Positions 1 to 7,723 of a DNA stretch of 64,000 nt are shown piece after piece; the stretch's first letter is position 1, and each line of letters begins with the position of its first letter. The DNA lies in contig JANRIH010000021.1 of assembly GCA_033765145.1 (NCBI GenBank), positions 1 through 64,000 of the forward strand. Reading direction: 5' to 3'. Under the pieces are notes generated by a model. The model made no database searches. It was not told the DNA's origin and saw nothing but the letters and a program-made list of their open reading frames with translations. The DNA comes from JAGVSR01 sp033765145 (GTDB lineage: Bacteria > Pseudomonadota > Alphaproteobacteria > Rhizobiales > Hyphomicrobiaceae). The position numbers were made by a program, and so were the translations under genes.

Positions 1-122
1 CCGCTTGTAGGCCTCGTACTTGCGTCGCCCGCTCACACGCGGGCGCGGATTGAAACATGTGCCAGACCGGCCACCACTGCCGGCGCTGCGGTGCCCGCTC
101 ACACGCGAGCGCACTACATCAG
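1..122 (+). CRISPR. Leader-distal end of a type I-C-like CRISPR array
   Basis: A complete 33-nt repeat lies at 24-56. It contains an inverted repeat (GCCCGC and GCGGGC around a short loop) and ends in GCGGATTGAAAC, the hallmark 3' end of type I-C repeats. A 33-nt spacer (57-89) follows, then a degenerate terminal repeat at 90-122 that keeps the core GCCCGCTCACACGCGAGCGC but has lost the GATTGAAAC end. Bases 1-23 are the end of another spacer. Terminal-repeat decay marks the end far from the leader, so the leader, most spacers and any cas genes would lie to the left, outside the window. The subtype is inferred from the repeat only. Confidence 0.85.
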
Positions 123-471
123 AAAGCAGACATGTTGAGAGCAACAAAAAGTATCGCCGATCGGGGAAGTCCCGATGACCGCTTCTGGGATAGAGTCCTT
201 GTGGACGTCCCGACGAGAGCTGCGCTCGTTGGCCGAGTGAGCGCTGCTGCATCGGACATTCGGATGTGCTCTACCGGGCTGGCCAGTTAGGCACAGGCCG
301 AGAGCCTAGCGTGCGCTACAACAGCTATTGACCTTGCACGCGGCGCACCATAACGACCGGGCTGGGTGTGGTTCTGGCACATTGTCGCGTCTAGCAGCAC
401 ATCACGTTAGAGAGCCTGAAGCGAGCCTAACGCAACGCAGCCAACAGGTAAGCTATTGAAATAAAAGACAT
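123..471. other. Intergenic accessory DNA, no gene recognised
   Basis: These 349 bases between the CRISPR terminus and tRNA-Arg hold no reading frame that I would call coding. The only structure I see is a short inverted repeat, ATCGGG-GAAGT-CCCGAT at 160-176. It is not followed by a T-run, so it is not an obvious terminator. Confidence 0.5.
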
Positions 472-548
472 GGTCCCGTAGCTCAGCTGGATAGAGCATC
501 AGTTTCCTAAACTGAGGGTCGCAGGTTCGAGCCCTGCCGGGATCGCCA
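472..548 (+). tRNA. tRNA-Arg (anticodon CCT)
   Basis: The sequence folds into a full cloverleaf of 77 nt including an encoded CCA. The acceptor strand GGTCCCG pairs with CGGGATC (one G-T wobble), the discriminator is G, and the T-loop reads TTCGAGC. The anticodon loop TTCCTAA gives anticodon CCT, which reads AGG. It lies between two CRISPR remnants in accessory DNA. tRNA genes are common integration sites, but I found no duplicated 3' tRNA end in the window. Confidence 0.95.
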
Positions 549-1026
549 GCTCAATCAACGACTTAGATAAAGATGCGATTTCTCAAAGGTTCCATATAGG
601 TTCCAACGTGGCGGGTGTTGCAGCCGTCGCGGACCAGCGGAGATAGAATTCCAGCACACTTTTGATCATGGAAGCGCAAGCTTCTTTAGCAGCACGGCCA
701 GACATGACGAACGGCAGCAACTTGATTTTTGAAACAATCGCTCCAGATCAACGTTGAACCAAGACGTCACATCCTCTGCAGTGGTTCGAGTTCACCCGGC
801 GCTGCACGAAGCGTGACCGATGCAAGGTGCGTCAAATCCCAATTGCAGACCTCGAGCCTCTCGCAATCGGTGACGATGGAGCCATCGGCTACTACGTCCG
901 CTCATTGAGGTATTGCGGAGGACCGGCACAACTACGGTTGTCAAAAGACAAACTAGCTTGCGCTGACAGGCTTCTCCGCATCTGCGAAGGCGCCGCTTCC
1001 CAGGCTGCTCAATGGTCCCAGCAAGA
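549..1026. other. Intergenic accessory DNA between tRNA-Arg and the second CRISPR locus
   Basis: I see no convincing gene. Open frames cross the region but have no recognisable domains, and one runs straight through the CRISPR repeats. Near 591-605 the motif GGTTCCA occurs twice in close succession. At 974-994 a 21-nt segment matches the repeat core of the adjacent CRISPR locus at 16 of 21 positions, and it could be a decayed extra repeat. Confidence 0.4.
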
Positions 1027-1115
1027 GTCGAACTCCGCGTGGGCGGAGGAGCCCCGGCCCTGCAGCGCACCTTCGCCCGCTACGGGGGTCGATCTCCGCG
1101 TGGGCGGAGGAGCCC
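1027..1115 (+). CRISPR. Two-repeat CRISPR locus with type I-E geometry
   Basis: Two 28-nt direct repeats (1027-1054 and 1088-1115) differ at one base and flank a 33-nt spacer (1055-1087). The period of 61 is typical of type I-E. The repeat carries the inverted repeat CTCCGC-GTGG-GCGGAG followed by GAGCCC, which resembles the stem and 3' tail of I-E repeats. A more diverged copy may exist at 974-994. No cas gene is nearby, so this looks like an orphan or relict mini-array. With only two repeats a chance tandem duplication cannot be excluded, although the length, palindrome and spacing all fit. Confidence 0.6.
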
Positions 1116-1142
1116 TAAACGCCGATCGAATGATCGACGACA

Positions 1143-1364
1143 TCATTCAACGTCGTAGGGTCCCAACAGCCGGTAACGCAAACGGCGGATCATCCGGTCC
1201 CAACGACTCTCAAGGACCAACGGGTGGGAACGGCGGTACTCGCGACGGACCCGAGCCATCAGCTCCCGGTGACTCTGCCCTCGCCGGAGATTATCCGCGA
1301 TATCGGCAGCTTCCCGAAGAGATTCGGAGGGATAACCGTTCGGCCTTGCTTGATGAGCTGTCAT
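1143..1364 (-). CDS. Small hypothetical protein
   Basis: This 73-codon gene is supported mainly by its start. The sequence GGAGG lies six bases upstream of the ATG at 1364, an ideal ribosome-binding site. The product is rich in Arg and Leu, basic, with no membrane segment or family I recognise. It lies between the two-repeat CRISPR locus and the broken kinase gene, within accessory DNA. A longer in-frame start exists ten codons upstream but lacks a comparable ribosome-binding site. Coding status is uncertain. Confidence 0.4.
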   Translation of the reverse strand: MTAHQARPNGYPSESLREAADIADNLRRGQSHRELMARVRREYRRSHPLVLESRWDRMIRRLRYRLLGPYDVE

Positions 1365-1463
1365 TGAATTCCTCCGCTGTAAAGCCTGGCCCATACGCTC
1401 GCGAAACCTTAGATATGCTGGCGTCTGTTGGTGTCAATACGCGCGTGACACCGAGCCGGGTGA

Positions 1464-2114
1464 AGAACACGACCGACGCGGCGGATCAGTTCCGTCAGCA
1501 GAAAGGCCGGTGGCCCATCGGTCGCGGCGCTCCCGCAGAAGGGCTTTGGACTGAACCTCATCGAACGCACCGGCCGCTCGCCCCAGATCAAGGCGGACGT
1601 CACGTTCGATCCGGACGGCATCCGGGCCGAAATCGACCTGGCCCTCGGCGCGACCGAGAGCGATCCGCAGAACCTCTTCAACCCGGGCAAGCGCCTGATG
1701 AAGTTCCGGCAGGTCAGCGCGAACGTCAGCCAGCCCGAGCGCATGCGGGTTTTGATCGTGGAGCCGGATGGCACCGACGCGATGGCGTTGGAGGACATTC
1801 TGTTCGACGCAGGCTATCTGACGATCGGGCCTGTGCCGAACTTCGCCGAAGCCTCGCGCAAACTCGGCCTCGTGCGCATCGACATGGCCGTCGTCGATAT
1901 GGATGCGCCTCGCGACGAGGTCGAGGCGATCGTCGGCGCCATCGCGGAGAAGAACCTGCCCTGCGTTCTCGTCGGGTCGGCGTGGCGACTGAAGGCCTGG
2001 TCCAGTTTCGCGCCCCACTTGCCGCGCGTCCAGAAGCCGGTCAGCGGCGGTCAATTGCTGTCGGTGCTCGCATCGGCGAGCGGCGAATATAAGCGCATTT
2101 CCTTCATGGACTGA
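1464..2114 (+). pseudogene. 3' remnant of HWE-type hybrid histidine kinase with intact receiver domain
   Basis: The frame ending at 2114 reads back, without a stop to 1464, through GFGLNLIERT, the typical end of the ATPase domain of HWE-family kinases, preceded by a GGP motif. After it comes a receiver domain from about 1743 (MRVLIVEPD). The receiver keeps the early acidic residue (VEPD), the likely phosphoacceptor Asp in AVVDMD and the conserved Lys in PRVQKP. A stop at 1461-1463 and loss of recognisable kinase sequence just upstream show that the PAS, His-box and most of the ATPase domain are missing. In-frame ATGs at 1698 and 1743 could still allow a stand-alone receiver of about 123-138 residues. 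The break coincides with the edge of the accessory region. Confidence 0.65.
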
Positions 2115-2166
2115 TGCTTCCGGCGAGGCTGGTCCTCGTCACGCGCGGCAATGATTGGATCGTGCC

Positions 2167-3030
2167 TCAAACCGGAATGGGCTCGGATTTCGCGAAGGCC
2201 GGCACGTCGGTCCAGAAGATCCGCGCCCGTGCGCTGATGCCCGCGATGTCCTCGCCCGTCGTCAGCATCGCGAGCCCGCCACGATCGCCGTGTGTGTAGT
2301 GCGGGTGACGGGCAAGATAGTCATCCAAGCTGTCGGCCACGACTTCGGGCTGCGAGAGAATGCGCGTCGCAGGCGGAAGGTGTTTGTGGAAGAGGTGCTC
2401 GACCAGCGGGAAATGGGTGCATCCGAGAATCGCCCGATGCGGCGGCAGACCTCCCGCATGCGCCATGGCGCCCGCAATCCCGTCGATCACGAGCTGTTCG
2501 AGATGCGCCTCGGGCGCGGCATTCTCGATCGCACCCGCGAGGTCCGAGCAGATCTGCTGGACAACAGTCACCTTTGGGCAGCGCTTCCGGATCTCCTCCG
2601 CATAGACGCCGGACTGGATCGTGCGCGTCGTGCCGAAGACGGCGATGCGGTCCGTGAGGTTTTTCTGCGGATATTGCGGGGTCGTGACCGACCACGGGGT
2701 TTGCGTCGCCGCCTCGACCGTCGGCGCCACGATCCCGATCACATTGTGGCGCGACCCGGCCCACGGGGTCGTCGGCAGCCAGACCCGTTGCAGGTGGCGC
2801 GCGGCGACAGCCGTCGCAGTGTTGCAGCCGAGCACGACGAGTTTCGCGCCACGCCGGAAGAGGGCATCCGTCGCGTGCGCCGTAAGATCGACGATCTCCG
2901 CTGAGGGCCGGTTGCCGTAGGGCACGTGGGCGTGGTCGCCAAGATAGACGAACGAGACGCCCGGGAACCGCTCGACGAGCGTTCGGAGAATGGTGAGGCC
3001 GCCGAGGCCGGAATCGAAGACACCGATCAT
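2167..3030 (-). CDS. murI: Glutamate racemase MurI
   Basis: The 287-residue product interconverts L- and D-glutamate for peptidoglycan synthesis in the cytoplasm. It starts with MIGVFDSGLGG (catalytic Asp region) and has PYGNRPS and both catalytic cysteines: Cys69 in VLGCNTAT and Cys204 in LGCTHFP. Length and motif order are as expected for the family. It lies just downstream of fabI on the same strand, with a 58-base gap, and converges with the kinase remnant. Confidence 0.95.
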   Translation of the reverse strand: MIGVFDSGLGGLTILRTLVERFPGVSFVYLGDHAHVPYGNRPSAEIVDLTAHATDALFRRGAKLVVLGCNTATAVAARHLQRVWLPTTPWAGSRHNVIGIVAPTVEAATQTPWSVTTPQYPQKNLTDRIAVFGTTRTIQSGVYAEEIRKRCPKVTVVQQICSDLAGAIENAAPEAHLEQLVIDGIAGAMAHAGGLPPHRAILGCTHFPLVEHLFHKHLPPATRILSQPEVVADSLDDYLARHPHYTHGDRGGLAMLTTGEDIAGISARARIFWTDVPAFAKSEPIPV

Positions 3031-3088
3031 GGGGCGGCTTGATGCGCCAAGGCTTGACGACCCGTCAACTGTCGAATGGCGATGCGGC

Positions 3089-3964
3089 CTATTCCGCTGC
3101 TTCGCCAGGGCTCCGCCCCTTCGCGGCCGCGGAATGTTCCTGATCCGCGGCCTTCAGGGCATCGAGCGTGGGCATCGAGACGGTATTGTAACCGCAGTCG
3201 ACGAAGTGCACCTCGCCCGTGACAGCCCCCGACATTGACGACAAGAGATAGAGTGCCGACCCCCCGACCTCGTCGAGTGTCGGCGTCCGCTTCAAGGGCG
3301 AATGATCCCGCTGGAAATTGAAGATGACGCGGGCGTCGCTGACGCCAGCGCCCGAAAGCGTGCGCATCGGGCCCGCCGAAATCGCATTGACGCGGATGCC
3401 TTGTGGACCGAGATCCGCCGCAAGGTAGCGCACCGAAGCTTCGAGCGCGGCCTTGGCGACACCCATGACGTTGTAGGACGGGACCCACCGTGTCGCGCCG
3501 CCATAGGACAGCGTGATCATTGACCCGCCGTTCGGCATCAGTTCCGCAGCGCGCTTGGCGATCTCCGTGAACGAGAAGCATGAGATGACCATGGTATTGG
3601 TGAAGTTCTCGCGCGTCGTATCCGCGTATCGACCGGAAAGCTCGCGCGGATCGGAAAACGCCAGGGCGTGGACCACGAAGTCGAGGCCGCCCCATTCCGC
3701 CCGGATGCGCTCGAACACGCGATCGACGCTCGGCAGATCGAGGACATTGCATTCCTCGATGATCTTCGCCCCAAGGCTCTCCGCGAGCGGCATGGCGCGC
3801 CGGCCGAACGCACCGCCTTGATACGTGAACGCGAGTTCCGCACCCTGGCCGGAGAGAATGCGCGCGATCCCCCAGGCGATGGACCTGTCGTTCGCGACAC
3901 CCATGACGAGGCCGCGTTTGCCGGCCATCAGCGGTTGCGGTTTCGTGAGATCGAATTCGGACAT
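3089..3964 (-). CDS. fabI: Enoyl-[acyl-carrier-protein] reductase (NADH) FabI
   Basis: This short-chain-dehydrogenase-fold enzyme catalyses the last reduction of each fatty-acid elongation cycle. The start at MSEFDL gives 291 residues; a longer frame upstream adds 25 unconserved residues. Visible features are the N-terminal nucleotide-binding GKRGLVMGVANDRSIAWGI region, the active-site Tyr/Lys segment SYNVMGVAKAALE, and AISAGPMRTLSG. The C-terminus has a roughly 20-residue hydrophilic Ala-rich tail. It is the last fatty-acid gene of the fabA-fabB-fabI run. Confidence 0.93.
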   Translation of the reverse strand: MSEFDLTKPQPLMAGKRGLVMGVANDRSIAWGIARILSGQGAELAFTYQGGAFGRRAMPLAESLGAKIIEECNVLDLPSVDRVFERIRAEWGGLDFVVHALAFSDPRELSGRYADTTRENFTNTMVISCFSFTEIAKRAAELMPNGGSMITLSYGGATRWVPSYNVMGVAKAALEASVRYLAADLGPQGIRVNAISAGPMRTLSGAGVSDARVIFNFQRDHSPLKRTPTLDEVGGSALYLLSSMSGAVTGEVHFVDCGYNTVSMPTLDALKAADQEHSAAAKGRSPGEAAE

Positions 3965-4103
3965 AACTGGCCTCGCTTTGGCGTCAGGCGCTTCACCGCG
4001 GATTTCGAACCAGCCGGTGGACCTGTCATAGAGTTTCATGGTGCGGCGTTCCCGGTTGCGCCGCCTTCGGCGTGCCGGTCAGGCTCCGCGTGTCTCGGGG
4101 CTG

Positions 4104-5336
4104 CTAACCATCATGTCGGCGGAACACCAGCGTGGCATTCGTGCCGCCAAATCCGAAGCTGTTCGACATCACACAGTTAAGCGCGACGCCGTCGATCCGC
4201 TCACGCGCGATCGGAACGCCCTCGAATGCCGGGTCGAGTTCTTCGATGTTGGCGCTCGCTGAGACGAACCCGTTGTTCATCATGATGAGCGAGAAAATCG
4301 CCTCCTGGACCCCGATGGCGCCGAGTGAATGGCCGGTGAGAGACTTGGTCGATGAAATGTGCGGAATGGCGCTGCCGAACACCTCGCGTACGGCCGCGAT
4401 TTCCCGCTCGTCGCCGACCGGTGTGCCGGTTCCGTGGGGATTGATATAGTCGATCTTCGGAACGCCCCGGCCGTCGAGCCCCTTCATCGCGAGCTTCATG
4501 CAGCGGACAGCCCCCTCGCCCGAGGGAGCGACCATGTCGAAGCCGTCCGATGTCGCGCCGTAGCCCGCGACCTCACCGTAGATCTTGGCGCCGCGGGCCT
4601 TCGCCCTTTCCAGCTCCTCGAGCACGACGACACCTGCCCCGCCCGCGATTACGAAGCCGTCCCGGTTCTTGTCATAGGCCCGGCTCGCCTTGTCGGGCGT
4701 CGCGTTAAAGCGGGTCGACATCGCGCCCATGGCGTCGAAGAGATTGGAGAGCGTCCAGTCGAGCTCTTCGCAGCCGCCGGCGAAGATGATGTCCTGCTTG
4801 CCCCACTGGATGAGTTCGGCCGCATTCCCGATGCAATGCGCGCTCGTCGCGCACGCCGACGAGATCGAATAGTTGACGCCTTTGATCTGGAAGGCGGTGG
4901 CGAGCGCCGCGGAAGGTCCCGAGCACATCGCCTTCGGCACCTCGAACGGGCCGATCTTCTTGGGTCCACCTGACTTGACCGTGGTTTCGGCCGCATCGAC
5001 AATGGCGCGTGTGGATGGTCCGCCCGATCCCATGATGATGCCGGAGCGCTCGTTGACGACTTCGGCGGTCTCGAGACCGGCGTCCCGGATCGCCTGGTCC
5101 ATGGCGATGTAGTTCCAGGCGACACCGGGGTTCATGAAGCGCTTGGGCTTGCGCGGAACAAGGCCTTCCCAGTCGAGCTTCGGCTCACCGTGAACCTGGC
5201 ACTTGAAGCCGAGTTCCGCATACTTGTCGGCGCGCGAGATGCCGGAGCGGCCCTCGCGCAGCGCGGCGACCACCTCCTGGGTGTTGTTCCCGATGGAGGA
5301 CACGATCCCCATCCCGGTAACGGCAACGCGCCTCAT
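4104..5336 (-). CDS. fabB: 3-oxoacyl-[ACP] synthase I FabB
   Basis: This 410-residue condensing enzyme elongates unsaturated fatty-acid intermediates produced by FabA. The catalytic Cys162 lies in SSACATSAHC. The two active-site histidines are in NPHGTGTPVGD and SLTGHSLGA. The start MRRVAVTGMG is the usual FabB N-terminus. It follows fabA with a 64-base gap on the minus strand, the standard arrangement of anaerobic unsaturated fatty-acid synthesis in Hyphomicrobiales. Confidence 0.96.
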   Translation of the reverse strand: MRRVAVTGMGIVSSIGNNTQEVVAALREGRSGISRADKYAELGFKCQVHGEPKLDWEGLVPRKPKRFMNPGVAWNYIAMDQAIRDAGLETAEVVNERSGIIMGSGGPSTRAIVDAAETTVKSGGPKKIGPFEVPKAMCSGPSAALATAFQIKGVNYSISSACATSAHCIGNAAELIQWGKQDIIFAGGCEELDWTLSNLFDAMGAMSTRFNATPDKASRAYDKNRDGFVIAGGAGVVVLEELERAKARGAKIYGEVAGYGATSDGFDMVAPSGEGAVRCMKLAMKGLDGRGVPKIDYINPHGTGTPVGDEREIAAVREVFGSAIPHISSTKSLTGHSLGAIGVQEAIFSLIMMNNGFVSASANIEELDPAFEGVPIARERIDGVALNCVMSNSFGFGGTNATLVFRRHDG

Positions 5337-5400
5337 GCGCCAATGACCCCCTGCCAGTTTCGATGCCGCGTTCGGGCACGGTCTTGTTCAATTGGTCCGA

Positions 5401-5922
5401 TCACGCCTCGGAAGACTTGAGAAGAACCCGCAAGTCCTTGGCCGTATAGATGACCTCCCCGTCGGCGATGAGTTGCCCGTCGGCCTCTGCCAGCTTCAGT
5501 TTACGCGCGATGACCCGCTTGATGTCGATGATATACTGCACATGGCGGACGTCGGGTGTGATCTCTTTTGTAAAGCGCACGTCTCCGACGCCGGCCGCGC
5601 GCCCCTGGCCGGTGAGACCGAGCCAGCCGAGATAGAAGCCGGTCAACTGCCAAAGTGCGTCGAGGCCGAGGCAGCCGGGCATGACGGGGTCACCTTGGAA
5701 ATGGCAGTCGAAGAACCAGTCGAGGCGGCTGTTGCCCTTGACTGCCAGTTCGGCGACGACCTGCCCCTTGCCGTGTGCGCCGCCCCCGTCCGAGATGGCC
5801 GAAATGCTGTCGAACATCAGCATGGGGGGGAGCGGAAGTTGGGCGTTTCCCGGCCCGAACAGCTCACCCCGTCCGCAGGATAGGAGGTCGTTGAAGTCGT
5901 AGCTCGAACGGCGCTCAGCCAT
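5401..5922 (-). CDS. fabA: 3-hydroxydecanoyl-[ACP] dehydratase/isomerase FabA
   Basis: FabA dehydrates 3-hydroxydecanoyl-ACP and isomerises it, the branch point to unsaturated fatty acids. The chosen start (MAERRSSYDF) gives 173 residues, the usual FabA length. The hot-dog active site is visible as HFQGDPVMPGCLGLDALWQ, with the catalytic His and the downstream Asp. It heads the fabA-fabB-fabI run and is divergent from irr, so the 5923-6247 region must carry promoters for both. Confidence 0.95.
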   Translation of the reverse strand: MAERRSSYDFNDLLSCGRGELFGPGNAQLPLPPMLMFDSISAISDGGGAHGKGQVVAELAVKGNSRLDWFFDCHFQGDPVMPGCLGLDALWQLTGFYLGWLGLTGQGRAAGVGDVRFTKEITPDVRHVQYIIDIKRVIARKLKLAEADGQLIADGEVIYTAKDLRVLLKSSEA

Positions 5923-6247
5923 GAATTTTGGGCTTCCTTCTTGCATGCACGCGCGTCCCGAGACCGCCTCGGGCGGTGCCGGGTCAGCCGAACCCAGTGA
6001 CGTTCAATCGGTAAATGCGCTGATCGTCAAGCGACGACGGCCGGCCCCTCCCGGACCCGATGCCGCGTGCAGTTGCGGCAAACCGGGGAGGGCAATATAT
6101 TCGACTTCGCCGGCGCAGGTATTCGACGGCCATTGGTCGATCGTGCCGGGCGCCGGCCGCGCGGCTGAGGACAGGCCTTTCGAGGCAGGTCGGGACGCGA
6201 AAAAGACCGTGCAACATGCCTTGAACCCAACGAAAGCACGAACCGCC

Positions 6248-6670
6248 GTGGATAACGATTGCGAGCAGGACCCGACGGGCATCTCCGACAAGCTCAGGAC
6301 CGCCGGCTTGAGGCCGACGCGCCAGCGTCAGGTGCTCGGTGAAATCCTGTTCGGCCGCGGCGACCGCCACGTTTCGGCGGAAATGCTCCACGCGGAGGTC
6401 ATCGCCGCCGGTGAGCAGGTGTCGCTCGCGACCATCTACAACACTCTCCATCAGTTCACCGAGGCGGGCCTGCTGCGCGAACTCGCGGTCGACGGCTCAA
6501 AGGCCTACTTCGACACCAACACGTCCAATCACAATCACTTCTTCGTCGAGGATGACGGGCACCTGATCGACATCGAGAGCGATGGCATCCGCGTGGATGG
6601 CCTGCCCGAACCGCCCGAAGGCATGCGCATCACCCACATCGATGTGGTCGTGCGCCTAGCCAAGAAGTAG
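6248..6670 (+). CDS. irr: Iron response regulator Irr (Fur family)
   Basis: Irr is the haem-sensing Fur-family repressor/activator of rhizobial iron metabolism. The winged helix is visible as LRPTRQR through SLATIYNTLHQFTEAGLLREL, followed by AYFDTN and the C-terminal RITHIDVVVRLAKK. I chose the GTG at 6248 (140 residues) because homologues begin about a dozen residues before the AGLRPTRQR motif; GTG 6209 is an alternative. The N-terminus has no GCPW-type haem regulatory motif. The usual HHH triplet reads His95-Asn96-His97. The position divergent from fabA is conserved in Hyphomicrobiales. Confidence 0.9.
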   Translation: MDNDCEQDPTGISDKLRTAGLRPTRQRQVLGEILFGRGDRHVSAEMLHAEVIAAGEQVSLATIYNTLHQFTEAGLLRELAVDGSKAYFDTNTSNHNHFFVEDDGHLIDIESDGIRVDGLPEPPEGMRITHIDVVVRLAKK

Positions 6671-6942
6671 CGCATCACCGAACCCAAAAAACGAATGGTC
6701 CCCAGAAGGCGCGGCACGCGCGTATCCGGTGTCTTTACATGTGGCTGTCAGGAGGCTTCCGTGCCCATCGGCGAGTGCTGACCGTCCCGGATCGGCGCCG
6801 GCGCGCCGTCCGGGAACTCACGGTCACTTCAGTCCGGCGCTGGAGCAACGCGCGTCTTCGATTGTCGCTGTCGCGCCAAGGCGTTTGATGGGGAACCCTT
6901 GAAGGGTCATGCGGGCAATGCTCCGCCGGTGACGCCAGAGGG

Positions 6943-7554
6943 CTATTTCACTTCCTCATTCTGGTAGACGCCCCACAACTTCAGTTGCTCGACGTACCCG
7001 CGCCAGTTGCCGGCCGTGACCTCGCACCATCGCGTGTCGCAGGAGTGCACGTTGGCGATGACGCCAGCTTCGACGAAGACGACCGTCCGCGCGCTCTCGC
7101 TGTCGTCGTCCCGGAGCGGAACTTGAGGCGGCGATTGCCCGGATTTCACCTCCCATGGAAGGACGAGCGCCGTCCGCCGGCTCGATAGAAGATGCGCACT
7201 GACCCATCCGGTGACGCCATCGGCGTCGCGAACCTGGCGCCAATTGTCGATCTCGTTCAGGACTTCGAGCGGCAGTCCCGCCCGCTGGTAGACCCACTGC
7301 GTCGGGTAGTCCTTGCCGGCGCCGGTCCGCATATTGACTTTGTCCGACTTGAGACTGACGAAGCGCGGCAACTTGAGGCCAGTCACCGGGCCCACGCCCG
7401 CTGCGACAGATCCCGCAGTGGTTCCACCGGCCGGTGCTTGCGCCGAAGCGAGGCTCGGCAGCAGAATGATCATCGCCGCGGCGGCAACGGCCGCAACGCA
7501 GATCCTTAGCACTGTCGGAACGGATGCTCCCCCGCCGCGCGCCGCTGTTGTCAT
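6943..7554 (-). CDS. Exported SH3-domain protein
   Basis: The start at MTTAARG has GGGGGAG just upstream and gives 203 residues. A hydrophobic signal segment (VLRICVAAVAAAAMIILLPSL) ends at ASAQA, so the protein is exported. The rest holds one or two bacterial SH3-like modules: VNMRTGAGKDYP and GVTGWVSAHLL in the first, and VIANVHSCDTRWCEVTAGNWRGYV in the second. Such proteins usually bind cell-wall peptides or act as periplasmic adaptors. The precise role is unknown. It is divergent from the dehydrogenase at 7724. Confidence 0.8.
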   Translation of the reverse strand: MTTAARGGGASVPTVLRICVAAVAAAAMIILLPSLASAQAPAGGTTAGSVAAGVGPVTGLKLPRFVSLKSDKVNMRTGAGKDYPTQWVYQRAGLPLEVLNEIDNWRQVRDADGVTGWVSAHLLSSRRTALVLPWEVKSGQSPPQVPLRDDDSESARTVVFVEAGVIANVHSCDTRWCEVTAGNWRGYVEQLKLWGVYQNEEVK

Positions 7555-7723
7555 GGCTCCCCCTGCCGGTCGGCGCCCAAAGATCACACGCCTATGGCAC
7601 CGGCAAGGCCGCGCGAAGCGGCACCCAGTGCTTTGTCATCGGAAGTTCCATCTGATAGACACGCCCGACGGGGTGGTGTCCCATCTCCACCCGGCCCGCC
7701 CCTGAAGCCTTTCCGGATAGATC

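Noticed and set aside
376..395. TGGCAC-like element as a sigma-54 promoter
   Set aside because: The downstream TTGC element at the required spacing is absent and no gene follows.
472..548. tRNA-Arg as the attachment site of the left accessory region
   Set aside because: Plausible by position, but I found no second copy of the tRNA 3' end and no integrase within the window.
827..2092. Long plus-strand open frame across the second CRISPR locus and into the kinase remnant
   Set aside because: It runs through the CRISPR repeats and then out of frame with the clearly conserved kinase/receiver sequence. Its Arg/Gly/Pro-rich composition is typical of shadow frames in GC-rich DNA.
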